Positions 4,986 through 12,908 of a stretch of 26,026 bases of DNA are shown in pieces. Origin of the DNA: JAAAOZ01 sp964496595. Lineage in GTDB: Bacteria; Chloroflexota; Anaerolineae; B4-G1; SLSP01. Every line of letters begins with the position of its first letter. Within the stretch, counting starts at the first letter, position 1. Location of the stretch: assembly GCA_964496595.1 (NCBI GenBank), contig CAZCAI010000061.1:1-26026 (forward strand), in the 5' to 3' direction. The translations under genes and the position numbers were made by a program. Under the pieces are notes generated by a model that saw only the letters and a program-made list of their open reading frames with translations, had not been told where the DNA came from and made no database searches.

Positions 4986-6899
4986 CTATACGTTGTAACC
5001 CATCAGCCTGCCGTTATCCATCTCGAATCCCAACCCCATTGTCAGCCCGTGTACGTCCATTCGGATCGGCACACCAATGACGCCGTTGTGATCCGCCGCG
5101 CTGTCGATGTCGTGCTGGCGGTCGTGGTGCGCGTCCGCGTCGCTCGCGTGCGCCGCAACTGCCCCAGCAGCCTCATAATCAGCAGAGAGATCCACCACGC
5201 CTGTCTTTCCGTCCACGCTCTGCACAGGCGCCGCCGTTTCAGCCTCAGCGTCGGTGTAGCGCGCGTGGTGGGGACTGCTATCCCCAATGGCCGTATGCTC
5301 CGCTTCCGTCAAATAATCGGCAGCCACAACACCGCCCAGGGCGTCCGCGTCGTCAGCGCCCTCGACCTGGCCATCCCCGTCCGGATCATACGTCGCCTTG
5401 AACATATCCCCGCCACCGGTGCCGCCGCCCCCACCGGAGGAAACCCCACCTCCGCCATCCGGCGCTGCGTTGGAGCTGCGCGTATTGCGCGCGATCTGCC
5501 GGGCCTGCGCGGCCAACTGTACCTCCACCCGGTCGTCGGCGCCGAAGGGGACAATCGTCACGCCATCGGGCGTGGCGCGCACCTCTGCGACACGGATATC
5601 GAAATCTCGGTAGGGAAACGCATCGCGCAAAGTCAGCACCTGCCCAGCGCGCACGCGCCATACTGGCCACGGCGAGCCGTCCGGCGTTTCGATCACCGCG
5701 CCGGCCTCAATGCGCAACGATGCCACCGGCCAGGCGCGATCCGCCAAATAGACCTGCGCCAGGCGCGCGGCCTCATCATAGCTCGTCTGCCGTAGAGAGA
5801 TCGTCTCCTCGACGCGCTCGAATCGCGCGATGCTATCCGCGTCCGTCACCCAGTCTGTGATGTAACCATCGGGCAGGCGCGCGCGCACAGCGTTGCGTAC
5901 AGCGCTACGCCGGTACCCGATCTCTATCGAGCCGGGCCGTTGCTTTGCATCCAACAGCCACGTGGCAACTGTGGGCCACGCCGTAAAGCTGGCCTCCTCG
6001 TAGAGCGTAAAGAGCCACGTCGCCTCGCCGTCGCCGATCTCTCTCATCTCGGCGATGGCCGCGAGTCGTGAGTCGCCCTGGAAGATGGCCCGATCCACAT
6101 CCACGCCGGAATCGCTCACACCATCGGTGTCGATCCCCGCATCTCCCAGGACATCCGCCACAATATCGCTGGATTGCGACGGATCCAGCGTGCGCACTAC
6201 CACCTGGGTGAGGCGCGCCGTCGCCTCGCCATCGCCATCGCCATCTTTGCGCAGCGCCCACACTAAACCGTCGGCGCTATCCACATCCACGTCGATGGTC
6301 GTATCGACCGCGACGCTCGTTGTGTACAGCACGGCCCCCGCGTCGTCGCGTAGCTCCACAATCCAGGCGCCGGAGGCAATCGTCACAACGACGCGTGCCT
6401 CCACGGCGACGACCTCCCCGCCCACGACTACGTCAGAGTCGTCGGGGTAGGTCACCGTGCTCTCGTCCCCGTCGCTGAATGACCCCGAGGCCTCCACGTA
6501 GACGCGATTGTTATTATCACCTCCGAACCCCGCCACGTCACCGGCGGCGCTGGCGTCCCAATGGCTGAACTCCGGATCTGCGTAGGCACGCCACACCTCG
6601 ATATCCCCCAGGCGTAATCCGGCCCCCTCGCACGCAATCACCAATTGATTCCCGCGCAAGGTGGTATCGGCGACGTATCCCTCCCATACCTTGACGCCGG
6701 CGAAGTAGAATGCAATCGAGTCCGTAGCCTTAGCATTGAGCAGATACCACAGATCGCGCTCTGGGTGGATAATCGTCACACGCGCCGTCGCATACCCTAC
6801 GCCAGCGCGCGTATCGAACTGCCAATTATCCCCCACCCGCGCGGTGATGTCCTCTGTGCCGCGCGCTGCGGTCGTGATCTTGATCTGCATCTGACTCAT
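4986..6899 (-). CDS. Tail-tip/baseplate protein, 637 aa
   Basis: The start overlaps the previous stop as ATGA. The N-terminal two thirds (1-475) look like a tail-tip hub protein: mixed beta structure, WYLLNAKATDSIAFYFAGVKVWEGYV (51-76), repeated acidic linkers (VDTTIDVDVD, KDGDGDGEA) and a segment RLAQVYLADRAWPVASLRIEAG typical of siphophage tail-associated proteins. A Gly-rich hinge (GGGGVSSGGGGGTGGGD, around 485-500) leads to a fibre-like C-terminus with QSVDGKTGVVDLSADY, a motif common where tail fibres begin, and a His-rich stretch (HASDADAHHDRQHDIDSAADH). It follows the membrane-anchored PT-rich protein and precedes the DGR variable protein, so it probably carries or docks that protein. 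The exact family was not assigned. Confidence 0.7.
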   Translation of the reverse strand: MSQMQIKITTAARGTEDITARVGDNWQFDTRAGVGYATARVTIIHPERDLWYLLNAKATDSIAFYFAGVKVWEGYVADTTLRGNQLVIACEGAGLRLGDIEVWRAYADPEFSHWDASAAGDVAGFGGDNNNRVYVEASGSFSDGDESTVTYPDDSDVVVGGEVVAVEARVVVTIASGAWIVELRDDAGAVLYTTSVAVDTTIDVDVDSADGLVWALRKDGDGDGEATARLTQVVVRTLDPSQSSDIVADVLGDAGIDTDGVSDSGVDVDRAIFQGDSRLAAIAEMREIGDGEATWLFTLYEEASFTAWPTVATWLLDAKQRPGSIEIGYRRSAVRNAVRARLPDGYITDWVTDADSIARFERVEETISLRQTSYDEAARLAQVYLADRAWPVASLRIEAGAVIETPDGSPWPVWRVRAGQVLTLRDAFPYRDFDIRVAEVRATPDGVTIVPFGADDRVEVQLAAQARQIARNTRSSNAAPDGGGGVSSGGGGGTGGGDMFKATYDPDGDGQVEGADDADALGGVVAADYLTEAEHTAIGDSSPHHARYTDAEAETAAPVQSVDGKTGVVDLSADYEAAGAVAAHASDADAHHDRQHDIDSAADHNGVIGVPIRMDVHGLTMGLGFEMDNGRLMGYNV

Positions 6900-7639
6900 T
6901 CGCCGTAATCCTTCGTGATTAGCGGGAAGTACAACTTATAGGTCGGATCATCAGTGCCGCCGCACTCGATCCCCACGCACGGCGTCGCGGTGGGGAATGG
7001 CGTCTCTTCCCACGGGCGCGGGGTATAGGCTGGGGTGTAGGTCGGTTGGGGCGTTGACGTGGGCGTCGGCGTGGCGGTGGGAACCGCGCCCGGCGCAAAA
7101 GAGATCGTCGTCGATTGTGTGCCGCTGGCTGCCGCGATTGTCTCGGTGATCGTCGTAGAAGTGAACGAGCTGGTCAACACCGTCCAGGCCTTGATCAGAT
7201 CATACTGCGTCGTCGTTACCACCGGCGAGGTGACCAGCCACGTCAGCGCATCCGTGGACGTGATGACTATACCGCCCGTCTCGGTGATGTAGCCGCCGAG
7301 ATCAAACACGGAACTATCCCACGCCTCTGTCAGTGTGAATGGCGCTGTCGTCGTGATCCGATCCGCGATCTCGATCTTCGTGCCAACCGTGATAGCCGTG
7401 GACGACGACCACCACTCTGAGACCTGCGCTTCGTTGCGATAGACGTTCTTATCCCAGTAGGTGATCTCGCTGGGCGGCGCCGGGATCGACGAGAAGGTCG
7501 TCAGGAGGTCGGGGTCGCTGCTCAAAATGCCGGAGAGTAACGCGATCAATATCGTCGCGATAGCCGTCGTCGTTGCCCATCCGACGACCGTGCCGTCTTT
7601 TTCGATCTCATCAGAACTCGAATCATAGTTATAGCTCAT
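6896..7639 (-). CDS. Membrane-anchored Pro/Thr-rich protein with Chloroflexota-like C-terminus
   Basis: The ATG at 7639 (MSYNYDSSSDEIEKDG) has GGGGATG just upstream; the longer frame from 7663 lacks a site. The 247-residue protein has one membrane segment near the N-terminus (about 20-40, GWATTTAIATILIALLSGIL). A Thr/Ser-rich beta region (55-185) is followed by a Pro/Thr linker (PTATPTPTSTPQPTYTP), a two-Cys turn (CVGIEC) and the ending YKLYFPLITKDYGE. I associate the PT linker plus 'Tyr-x-Pro-Leu-Ile-x-Lys' ending with many exported Chloroflexota proteins. In a tail operon it could be a tail-tip part that meets the envelope, or a host-derived surface protein. Not recognised as a standard phage family. 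Confidence 0.75.
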   Translation of the reverse strand: MSYNYDSSSDEIEKDGTVVGWATTTAIATILIALLSGILSSDPDLLTTFSSIPAPPSEITYWDKNVYRNEAQVSEWWSSSTAITVGTKIEIADRITTTAPFTLTEAWDSSVFDLGGYITETGGIVITSTDALTWLVTSPVVTTTQYDLIKAWTVLTSSFTSTTITETIAAASGTQSTTISFAPGAVPTATPTPTSTPQPTYTPAYTPRPWEETPFPTATPCVGIECGGTDDPTYKLYFPLITKDYGE

Positions 7640-7650
7640 CACGCATCCCC

Positions 7651-9012
7651 TTATGGCAGCCAATCATAGTGTGGCCGAATAAATACCTGCACAATTGCCG
7701 AGCGTAACGCCAGGGCATCGCCCAGATTGCCCTCGAGGGCAAAGGAGAGCATCTGTTCATCTTCTGCCGGTGTCGCCCAGATCGGCAATCCGCGCGCCTG
7801 CAACGAAGAATAGCGCTTGCCGGCCAGCTCGTAGGCCAGCTCGCCGCGCCAACCATCGTCCTCGATGCACGCCTCGTATTTACAGTGATATCCTTCGTCG
7901 AAGAAAATATGCCGGTATTGATCATTCTCCACCGGGAGAAGCGCCACATAGTCGAGGTACTTCTCCTCGCTCCCCTCCAGCCATAGCTTGAGATCGGCGC
8001 GCGGCTGATGCAGGAATCCGCCCGGCGGCAGTACGATCTCGCCCAGATCCGTCCACCCGCTGGCCCCCGTGGCGGTGGTGTCGCCATCGTCCTGGATGGC
8101 ATATTGCTCCTTGGTCAGCGCGTAGCCGGCCGCGAAAGTCCAGGTGGCCCCATTCAATGCGCCATTGGCCAAGACGCGATACCGCCCTACCAGATCCTTT
8201 TGAACGCTCTGCGATAGCTCCCAACGGAACGTATCGGCGCGTGCCCGCGCCTGATTGCTGTAATCCTCGCCCGGCTGCACGTAGGGAGAGAGATCGCTAT
8301 CTTCCGCTTCCAGCGTCAGTTTCTGGGGCTTGCTGCCCCACGCCACACGCACGTCGTCCAACCGACCCACGTCATAACTGTTCTGAATCCGTAGCCGGAT
8401 CGGCGCTTCGACCGTCCCGTCCGGCGTCTCGACGATGATCCAATTGTTATGCGCGGGGTTATCGTCATCGCAGTTGGTGATCTGTGCGTAGTCATAATAG
8501 CCATTAGCGTCCGGTGTGACGTCTCCACTGTATTGCGTCCAATTATTCTTCACCGACAGCAACGCCTCAGGGCCGGACCAGTACGGCCCTCGCTCCCATG
8601 TCAGGCGCAGGAATGGCCCCCGCTCCAGGCGCACGGTGCCATTGAGTAGCGGCGCCTCATACCATTCGTTTTCTTCATGGCGCTCGCTATCGCGGAATCG
8701 GATCACCACGCGCCTGTCGTTACGCAGGCTTTCTTGCCATAACAACGAACGGCGAATTGCTATCGCCGTCGTATGATAGGCGCTGTGAGGATCATCCCCG
8801 CTGGCGATGCGCACGCGCGCGCCATCGATCACATTCTTGCCGCGATGCGCGACCGCCCACGCACCGCGATATCGCCGCGATGGGGCGCGATCAATCGTCA
8901 GCGCCGGATCCGCCACCTCGAACTCGACGATCTTATCGCCGAGATCAAACCCGGTCACGGATTCGCCGCTGGCTCCCCATTCATAACGCGCAATCTGCAA
9001 GCTCCAGGTCAT
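7651..9012 (-). CDS. Tail protein (distal-tail-like), 453 aa
   Basis: The start chosen is the ATG at 9012 (MTWSLQIARYEWGASGE), one base after the tape-measure stop; the longer frame from 9054 lies inside the tape-measure gene. The position directly after the tape measure is where siphophages place the distal tail protein. Beta-rich segments dominate, with many aromatic residues (RLTWERGPYWSGPEALLSVKN near 136-156). There are no membrane helices. The middle (WTFAAGYALTKEQYAIQDDGDT) and the end (SFALEGNLGDALALRSAIVQVFIRPHYDWLP) suggest a second beta-sandwich of carbohydrate-binding type, but this is inference. The exact family was not identified. Confidence 0.65.
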   Translation of the reverse strand: MTWSLQIARYEWGASGESVTGFDLGDKIVEFEVADPALTIDRAPSRRYRGAWAVAHRGKNVIDGARVRIASGDDPHSAYHTTAIAIRRSLLWQESLRNDRRVVIRFRDSERHEENEWYEAPLLNGTVRLERGPFLRLTWERGPYWSGPEALLSVKNNWTQYSGDVTPDANGYYDYAQITNCDDDNPAHNNWIIVETPDGTVEAPIRLRIQNSYDVGRLDDVRVAWGSKPQKLTLEAEDSDLSPYVQPGEDYSNQARARADTFRWELSQSVQKDLVGRYRVLANGALNGATWTFAAGYALTKEQYAIQDDGDTTATGASGWTDLGEIVLPPGGFLHQPRADLKLWLEGSEEKYLDYVALLPVENDQYRHIFFDEGYHCKYEACIEDDGWRGELAYELAGKRYSSLQARGLPIWATPAEDEQMLSFALEGNLGDALALRSAIVQVFIRPHYDWLP

Positions 9013-9013
9013 A

Positions 9014-10852
9014 TTACCTCGCGTAGGCCGCCACGCGGCGTCCGATAAGTTCACTCACGCGATACGCTAACTCCTCCATATCCAGATCGCTGGAGGGAGA
9101 GACGTACAACGTAACCGGCGAATCGACGCTAACGGAGTTTCCGCCCTGGCGTGCGCCTTGAATGGCGCCCGTGGCCATATTGCGAGCTGCATTCTCCACA
9201 GCAGACATACCGTGCTGCATCCCGGTCGCGAACCCGCCAGCGCTATGCTCCCCCACACCAATGAACTTCTTCGAGTCGGAGTTGATACCCAGGAAGCCTT
9301 TAGCCGCGCTCAGGGCCGCTTCAGCGGCTGCCCGCGCCGCGTCTTTTAAGGCGCCGATCCCGTTGCGGATCCCGTTGCCAATGGCGCTGATAACATTGTC
9401 GCCTACCGCAGCCCAATCCGTGTCTGTGAAGAATGACTTCACGGCGTCAACCCCGTCGGATACCACATTTTTAATAGCGTCCCAGGAGTTACTCAGGCCT
9501 TCCTTGATCTTTTCCCAGGCCCCCTCCCAGTCGCCCTCGAGCATCAAGAGGAACGCCTCCAAAGAGGTGACGAATTGCTCGGCGAAGAACGTAAACATCG
9601 ACTTGATCGCGTCGAAGATCCCCATCGTAATATCGCGGATCCCCAGGAAGTTATTCTCCCACGCCGTGCGCACGGCAGCGACGATGGCCACCAGCTTAAC
9701 AAAGGCGAATAGCACCCCCGCCACGGGCGCGATGATGGCCGCCAGCGCCGGGACGATCACGGATGCCAGAGCTGCCCCCAGGACGATCAGCACATCTTGC
9801 AACTCAACATTCTTACTGACCCATGCCGCAATCGCCGCGACGATGGGCTGCACAAAGGCCCATACCTGCTGAATGCCCTCGATCATCATCGTCAGTCCGC
9901 CGGTGATCTTTTCAACCACATCCTCCGGCAGGAAGCTCTCCAGGACGATGCCCAGCGCGGTGATCGGATCGACGCCCGCCTCCACGCCGTGCTGAAACGT
10001 GCGTATGCCGGCGACGACGCGCTGCACCACAGGGATGACCGAACCTTGCAGGATGCCCAGGAATCCACTCAAACCCTGGGTGATCAGCGGCAGCGCCACG
10101 CCGCCGACCTCGGCCAAGGTGTCGCGCCACACGGCGCCTAAGATCTTCTGCTGGGCGGCGAGGCCCTCGCTCTCCTTGGCGAAGGTGCCCTGGGCCAGTG
10201 CTGATTGCTCCAGGATGAGGGCGTAGCGCGCCTGCGTCTTGGCCGCCTGGGTGATCGTCCCGTCGGCGTCCGCCAGGCCCATCTCCATCGCCTTTGCTTC
10301 AGTCTGCGCTGCCGTCAGGTTGATGCCCAACTGCCGTAGCGGCTCCACCTCACCCACCAGGCCGGAGCGTAGCTTCTCCAGCACTTGAGTAGGATCCATA
10401 TTGTTGAATGCCCCCAGGTCGGCGGCCAGGGCCACAAGATCCGTGCTCATATCGGCGGATACATCCGAGGTCAGGCCAATCGTCCTGAAGAGGTTGCCGA
10501 ACGTGCCGGCAGCCTCCAGCGCGTCCTCGCGCGCGATGCCGAACGAGGTCGCGGATTGGCGCGCGAAATTATCCACCAGCCCGGCGCTATCCCCGAAGAC
10601 GGTGTTGACCTTCCCCATCGATTCCTGGATGTCGCTGGCCGAGTTGACAGCCTGAGGGCCAAACTTGATCACGGCCCCCAGCATCGCCCCGCCGATCAAC
10701 GCCCCTGTACCGGCGGCCACCTTACCCACCGTGCGCAGATCCGTGCCAATGCGATTGACAAAGCCCGATGTACTATTCTCGGCCTTGCCCAGGCCGCGAT
10801 CAAAATCGGAGGCGTCCGCCACCAGGCGAACGACTAAGCTCGCTAAGGCCAT
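9014..10852 (-). CDS. Tail tape measure protein
   Basis: At 612 residues it is the largest tail gene apart from the tail-tip protein. It opens with MALASLVVRLVADASDFDRGLGKAE, a common tape-measure start. A Gly/Ala-rich helical body follows, with FGDSAGLVDNFARQSATSFGIAREDALEAAGTFGNLF (86-122), matching the conserved tape-measure helical pattern. A hydrophobic region at about 335-390 could insert in the host membrane during DNA delivery. Trp-rich amphipathic repeats (GDWEGAWEKIKEGLSNSWDAIKNVV) and AAGFLGINSDSK-like motifs occur near the C-terminus. The protein sets tail length. At about 1.5 angstrom per residue a tail near 90 nm would be expected (family rule, not measured). The gene lies directly after the frameshifted chaperone pair, as usual. 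Confidence 0.92.
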   Translation of the reverse strand: MALASLVVRLVADASDFDRGLGKAENSTSGFVNRIGTDLRTVGKVAAGTGALIGGAMLGAVIKFGPQAVNSASDIQESMGKVNTVFGDSAGLVDNFARQSATSFGIAREDALEAAGTFGNLFRTIGLTSDVSADMSTDLVALAADLGAFNNMDPTQVLEKLRSGLVGEVEPLRQLGINLTAAQTEAKAMEMGLADADGTITQAAKTQARYALILEQSALAQGTFAKESEGLAAQQKILGAVWRDTLAEVGGVALPLITQGLSGFLGILQGSVIPVVQRVVAGIRTFQHGVEAGVDPITALGIVLESFLPEDVVEKITGGLTMMIEGIQQVWAFVQPIVAAIAAWVSKNVELQDVLIVLGAALASVIVPALAAIIAPVAGVLFAFVKLVAIVAAVRTAWENNFLGIRDITMGIFDAIKSMFTFFAEQFVTSLEAFLLMLEGDWEGAWEKIKEGLSNSWDAIKNVVSDGVDAVKSFFTDTDWAAVGDNVISAIGNGIRNGIGALKDAARAAAEAALSAAKGFLGINSDSKKFIGVGEHSAGGFATGMQHGMSAVENAARNMATGAIQGARQGGNSVSVDSPVTLYVSPSSDLDMEELAYRVSELIGRRVAAYAR

Positions 10853-10855
10853 TGT

Positions 10856-11221
10856 TTACTCCCTATCGCTTTTACGGGTGATCGTCCCCAACCCAGCCGC
10901 CGCCAACATCTCGGCGATCTGGATCTGCTGCTCTATCGTCTGTTGGGGCTTCTCGGCGCTGCACGCCTCGAACTCCGGCATAAACTCGTCCGCAGAGAAT
11001 GGCTTGGGATGCTTCTTCTCATCCCGCGCCGTGTTCGCCACGGTCGAGGCGATGATGCCCGCGCGCAGATCCGCGCGCTCCTGCCCGATGGGATCCAACG
11101 TGTCATACGCCATCCACTCGGTGAACTCCCGCGACGACATCCGCCGCTGCAGCTCTCCAACGGGGATCCCCAGCGCTAACGCTAACCGGAACCAGAACCG
11201 CCGCTCGGGGCGGTTTCTGAG
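10856..11221 (-). CDS. Tail assembly chaperone, -1 frameshift extension (gpT-like part)
   Basis: No good start codon and ribosome site exist for this frame. It is read by -1 frameshifting from the upstream gene at the AAAAAAC site (11221-11227). The frame then runs CTC AGA AAC and on without a stop to 10856, 121 codons. It contains the expected 'LALALGIPVGELQRRMSSREFTEWMAYDTLDPIG' and 'DLRAGIIASTVAN' pattern of T-type extensions. The full fusion would be about 240 residues (119 plus 121). Such G/GT-type proteins coat the tape measure during tail assembly and are absent from the virion. The ATG inside at 11140 is not thought to be used. Confidence 0.88.
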   Translation of the reverse strand, partial: LRNRPERRFWFRLALALGIPVGELQRRMSSREFTEWMAYDTLDPIGQERADLRAGIIASTVANTARDEKKHPKPFSADEFMPEFEACSAEKPQQTIEQQIQIAEMLAAAGLGTITRKSDRE

Positions 11222-11577
11222 TTTTTTGTCAGCGCCTCCATATCATCGCGCGTGATGCCGCTCAGATGCTGCGCCTTGATGAAGAGCCGGTCCAATACGG
11301 CGGAGTTCTTCTGCTGCAACTGCGGCACGTCGTCGGATTTGAACAGGCGTTGATTCTCGTCATCGACGACGGTCAACGCGACCAAACGCGAGCGTAATTG
11401 CTCGCGGGCGCCGGGGACGGGATTCCCCAGATCATCGACGAGCGCCTTCTCCAAACGTTCGCGCTCCTGCCCCGTCATCGAGCGCACGTAAACGTAGCCG
11501 CCCCATTCGGGCACCTCGACCCGCTCGCGTTGGGTGTCGTCACATTGCAAAATCTGCGTTCTATTGAGTGCTGGCAT
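11182..11577 (-). CDS. Tail assembly chaperone (gpG-like), 131 aa
   Basis: The start is ATG 11577 (MPALNRTQILQCDDTQRERV) with GGGAGAT about 7 bases upstream. The longer frame from 11733 runs into the tail-tube gene and was rejected. The domain has a beta-rich N-terminus (VEVPEWGGYVYVRSMTG, typical of the phage tail-chaperone class) and an acidic helical middle (QERERLEKALVDD). The C-terminus GITRDDMEALTKNSE leads to a Gly/Ser tail (SGGSGSG). Before that tail lies the slippery heptamer. Most ribosomes would stop at 11182, giving the short form, while a minority shift to the extension. It sits between the tail tube and the tape measure, the expected place. Confidence 0.9.
   Translation of the reverse strand: MPALNRTQILQCDDTQRERVEVPEWGGYVYVRSMTGQERERLEKALVDDLGNPVPGAREQLRSRLVALTVVDDENQRLFKSDDVPQLQQKNSAVLDRLFIKAQHLSGITRDDMEALTKNSETAPSGGSGSG
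11197..11227 (-). promoter_or_regulatory. Programmed -1 ribosomal frameshift signal
   Basis: The minus strand reads A AAA AAC (11227-11221) in the frame of the gpG-like gene, the canonical X XXY YYZ slippery heptamer. After a six-base spacer (11220-11215), ACCGCC (11214-11209) pairs with GGCGGT (11202-11197) around a six-base loop. The stem can extend with one bulged A to CAGA/TCTG. Spacing and GC content are those of known stimulatory hairpins. The -1 frame then stays open through the T-like region. Confidence 0.9.
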
Positions 11578-11605
11578 AGAGTATCTCCCTTTGTTAGATC
11601 GGTTA

Positions 11606-12049
11606 TTAGGATGCCGGGACGGTCGGTTGCCCCGTGACTTTGAGCGTGATGCTGACGCTGGACTTGTCGGATACGTCGGAGCTGGGTTCGATGTTGGTGA
11701 CCAGCGCCGCGAACGTCCACTCAGTCGATCCACTATCCGGCCAGACGATCTGATAATTATCGACCGTGCGGTTCATGTAGGCGTACATGATACTGCCATC
11801 TGCGTTGAGGCCCTGCGTCGCATTGGCGACCAGCCAGTTGCCCTCCAGCGTCACCTCGCCGCCGTCCAGGAGCGTACCAACAAACTCCTTGAATGCGCCG
11901 GTCGATTCGTGGTGCGTGACCTCGGCGGTGTCCATCGAGAACCCCGGCCCGCTGATGTTGCTGATCTCAGCAATCGCGGTGAACGCCTCCTCGGTCGCAC
12001 CATCCCCCATCTTGATCAATGTGCCATATGCTGCTACTGCGTCCGTCAT
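11606..12049 (-). CDS. Major tail protein (tail tube), second copy
   Basis: The 147-residue protein begins MTDAVAAYGTLIKMGDG and ends KVTGQPTVPAS. It shares long blocks with residues 1-140 of the larger paralogue at 12909: HESTGA, EFVG-x-LLDGGEVTL, NATQ-x-LN-x-DGS, VWPDS-x-ST-x-W and ITLK-x-TG. The Asp-Gly-Gly-Glu loop and the beta-sandwich pattern fit siphophage tail-tube proteins that stack as hexameric rings. This short copy lies next to the tail chaperone, the usual place for the tube gene, so it is the likely main tube subunit. AGGAGG precedes the ATG. Confidence 0.85.
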   Translation of the reverse strand: MTDAVAAYGTLIKMGDGATEEAFTAIAEISNISGPGFSMDTAEVTHHESTGAFKEFVGTLLDGGEVTLEGNWLVANATQGLNADGSIMYAYMNRTVDNYQIVWPDSGSTEWTFAALVTNIEPSSDVSDKSSVSITLKVTGQPTVPAS

Positions 12050-12065
12050 AGTAAGCCTCCTCTGT

Positions 12066-12458
12066 TTATGAGCTGGCGCGATGCCAGATAATCAAATCCA
12101 CGCGCCCCGTCGGGCGCTCGAAACTCTCACTCCACTCGTCGGGCGTGTTATCCACAAAACAGGCGTTGAACCACGTGCTGCCCGTTATGCCGCGATAGCC
12201 GCTCACAACGTCCGTCACCGCCGCGATCACCGAGCGCAGTGCGCTGTAGCTCGTAGCCTGCGCCGTGATCTGCACCCGCGCGCGGTGCAGGCCCACGTCG
12301 CCTTCGGCGTGGGCATAGATATGCGGCTGGCTGATCAATTGATAGGCCAGCGCCGGCAGCGCCTTATCCTGCGGGATGCGATTCGGATACATCCGCGCGC
12401 CGATCAGCCCGCTCACCGTCGCATCCGAGGTAATCAACGTGCGGAGATCGTCAAGCAT
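12066..12458 (-). CDS. Tail completion/terminator protein (DUF3168-like)
   Basis: The 130-residue protein has the recognisable pattern 'MLDDLRTLITSDATVSGLIG', then 'RMYPNRIPQDKALPALAYQLIS', then a beta region and an 'R-x-R-V-Q-I-x-A-x-A' strand with 'YSALRSVIAAVTDVVSGY'. This is the gp17/DUF3168 tail-completion family, which caps the tail at the head-proximal end. It overlaps the preceding gp10-like gene by 8 bases. It ends just ahead of the second tail-tube gene, so its place in the operon agrees. Confidence 0.85.
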   Translation of the reverse strand: MLDDLRTLITSDATVSGLIGARMYPNRIPQDKALPALAYQLISQPHIYAHAEGDVGLHRARVQITAQATSYSALRSVIAAVTDVVSGYRGITGSTWFNACFVDNTPDEWSESFERPTGRVDLIIWHRASS

Positions 12459-12906
12459 CGTCCTGCCTCTCTATCGCCTTCAGCAACACATCACCAACCT
12501 TTTTGGCCGCCGGACTACTTTCCTTCTGCCCTGCCTGCGCGTCGAAGGCCGGGCGCAGAAACGGGCGCGCCGCCATGCCAGGATGGCTGACGCTCCCATA
12601 GACGTGAATCTCGTCCCCCCATTTGATCGTCACCGGCCCACCGATCTTGTGAGGACCGGCGCCGGTCTCCAGAAACCCCAGATACCATTTATCCTCTGGT
12701 AGCCCCACGTCCACTTGCGAGCGCCCTGGGCTACTATCGGTCTCCTCGGTCTCAATGATCGGCTCCGGGGCCATGGGATTGGCCGCGTCGGCGATGATCT
12801 CCGCGCCGGCCTTGGCTGCAGCGGAGATCAATTTGTCGACGTCCACGCCCATCTTGTGCAGCTTGCGAATTAGCTCTTCGCCGCCTTCAACCGTCGCTTT
12901 GGCCAT
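12451..12906 (-). CDS. HK97 gp10-like tail/neck protein
   Basis: The 151-residue protein starts MAKATVEGGEELIRKLHKMGVDVDKLI. A helical N-terminus with AAAKAGAEIIADAANPMAP is followed by the beta-rich half VDVGLPEDKWYLGFLETGAG and HPGMAARPFLRPAFDA. 'Trp/Tyr-Tyr-x-x-Phe-x-Glu-x-Gly' followed by 'ARPFLRPA' is the signature of the HK97 gp10/phage-minor-tail (tail completion) family. It directly follows the beta-propeller-extended tube paralogue and precedes the DUF3168-like gene. Confidence 0.88.
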   Translation of the reverse strand: MAKATVEGGEELIRKLHKMGVDVDKLISAAAKAGAEIIADAANPMAPEPIIETEETDSSPGRSQVDVGLPEDKWYLGFLETGAGPHKIGGPVTIKWGDEIHVYGSVSHPGMAARPFLRPAFDAQAGQKESSPAAKKVGDVLLKAIERQDDA

Positions 12907-12908
12907 CT

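Noticed and set aside
5049..5795. Plus-strand frame of 248 codons opposite the tail-tip gene
   Set aside because: Arg/Val/His-rich composition is typical of an antisense shadow, while the minus frame has coherent domain structure.
9567..9573. GGTGAC in the tape-measure gene as another element half
   Set aside because: It lacks the preceding T and the partner arm at 28 or 36 bases, so it is a chance match.
11140..11142. ATG as start of the T-like chaperone gene
   Set aside because: No ribosome site, and conserved family sequence continues upstream in the same frame to the slippery site.
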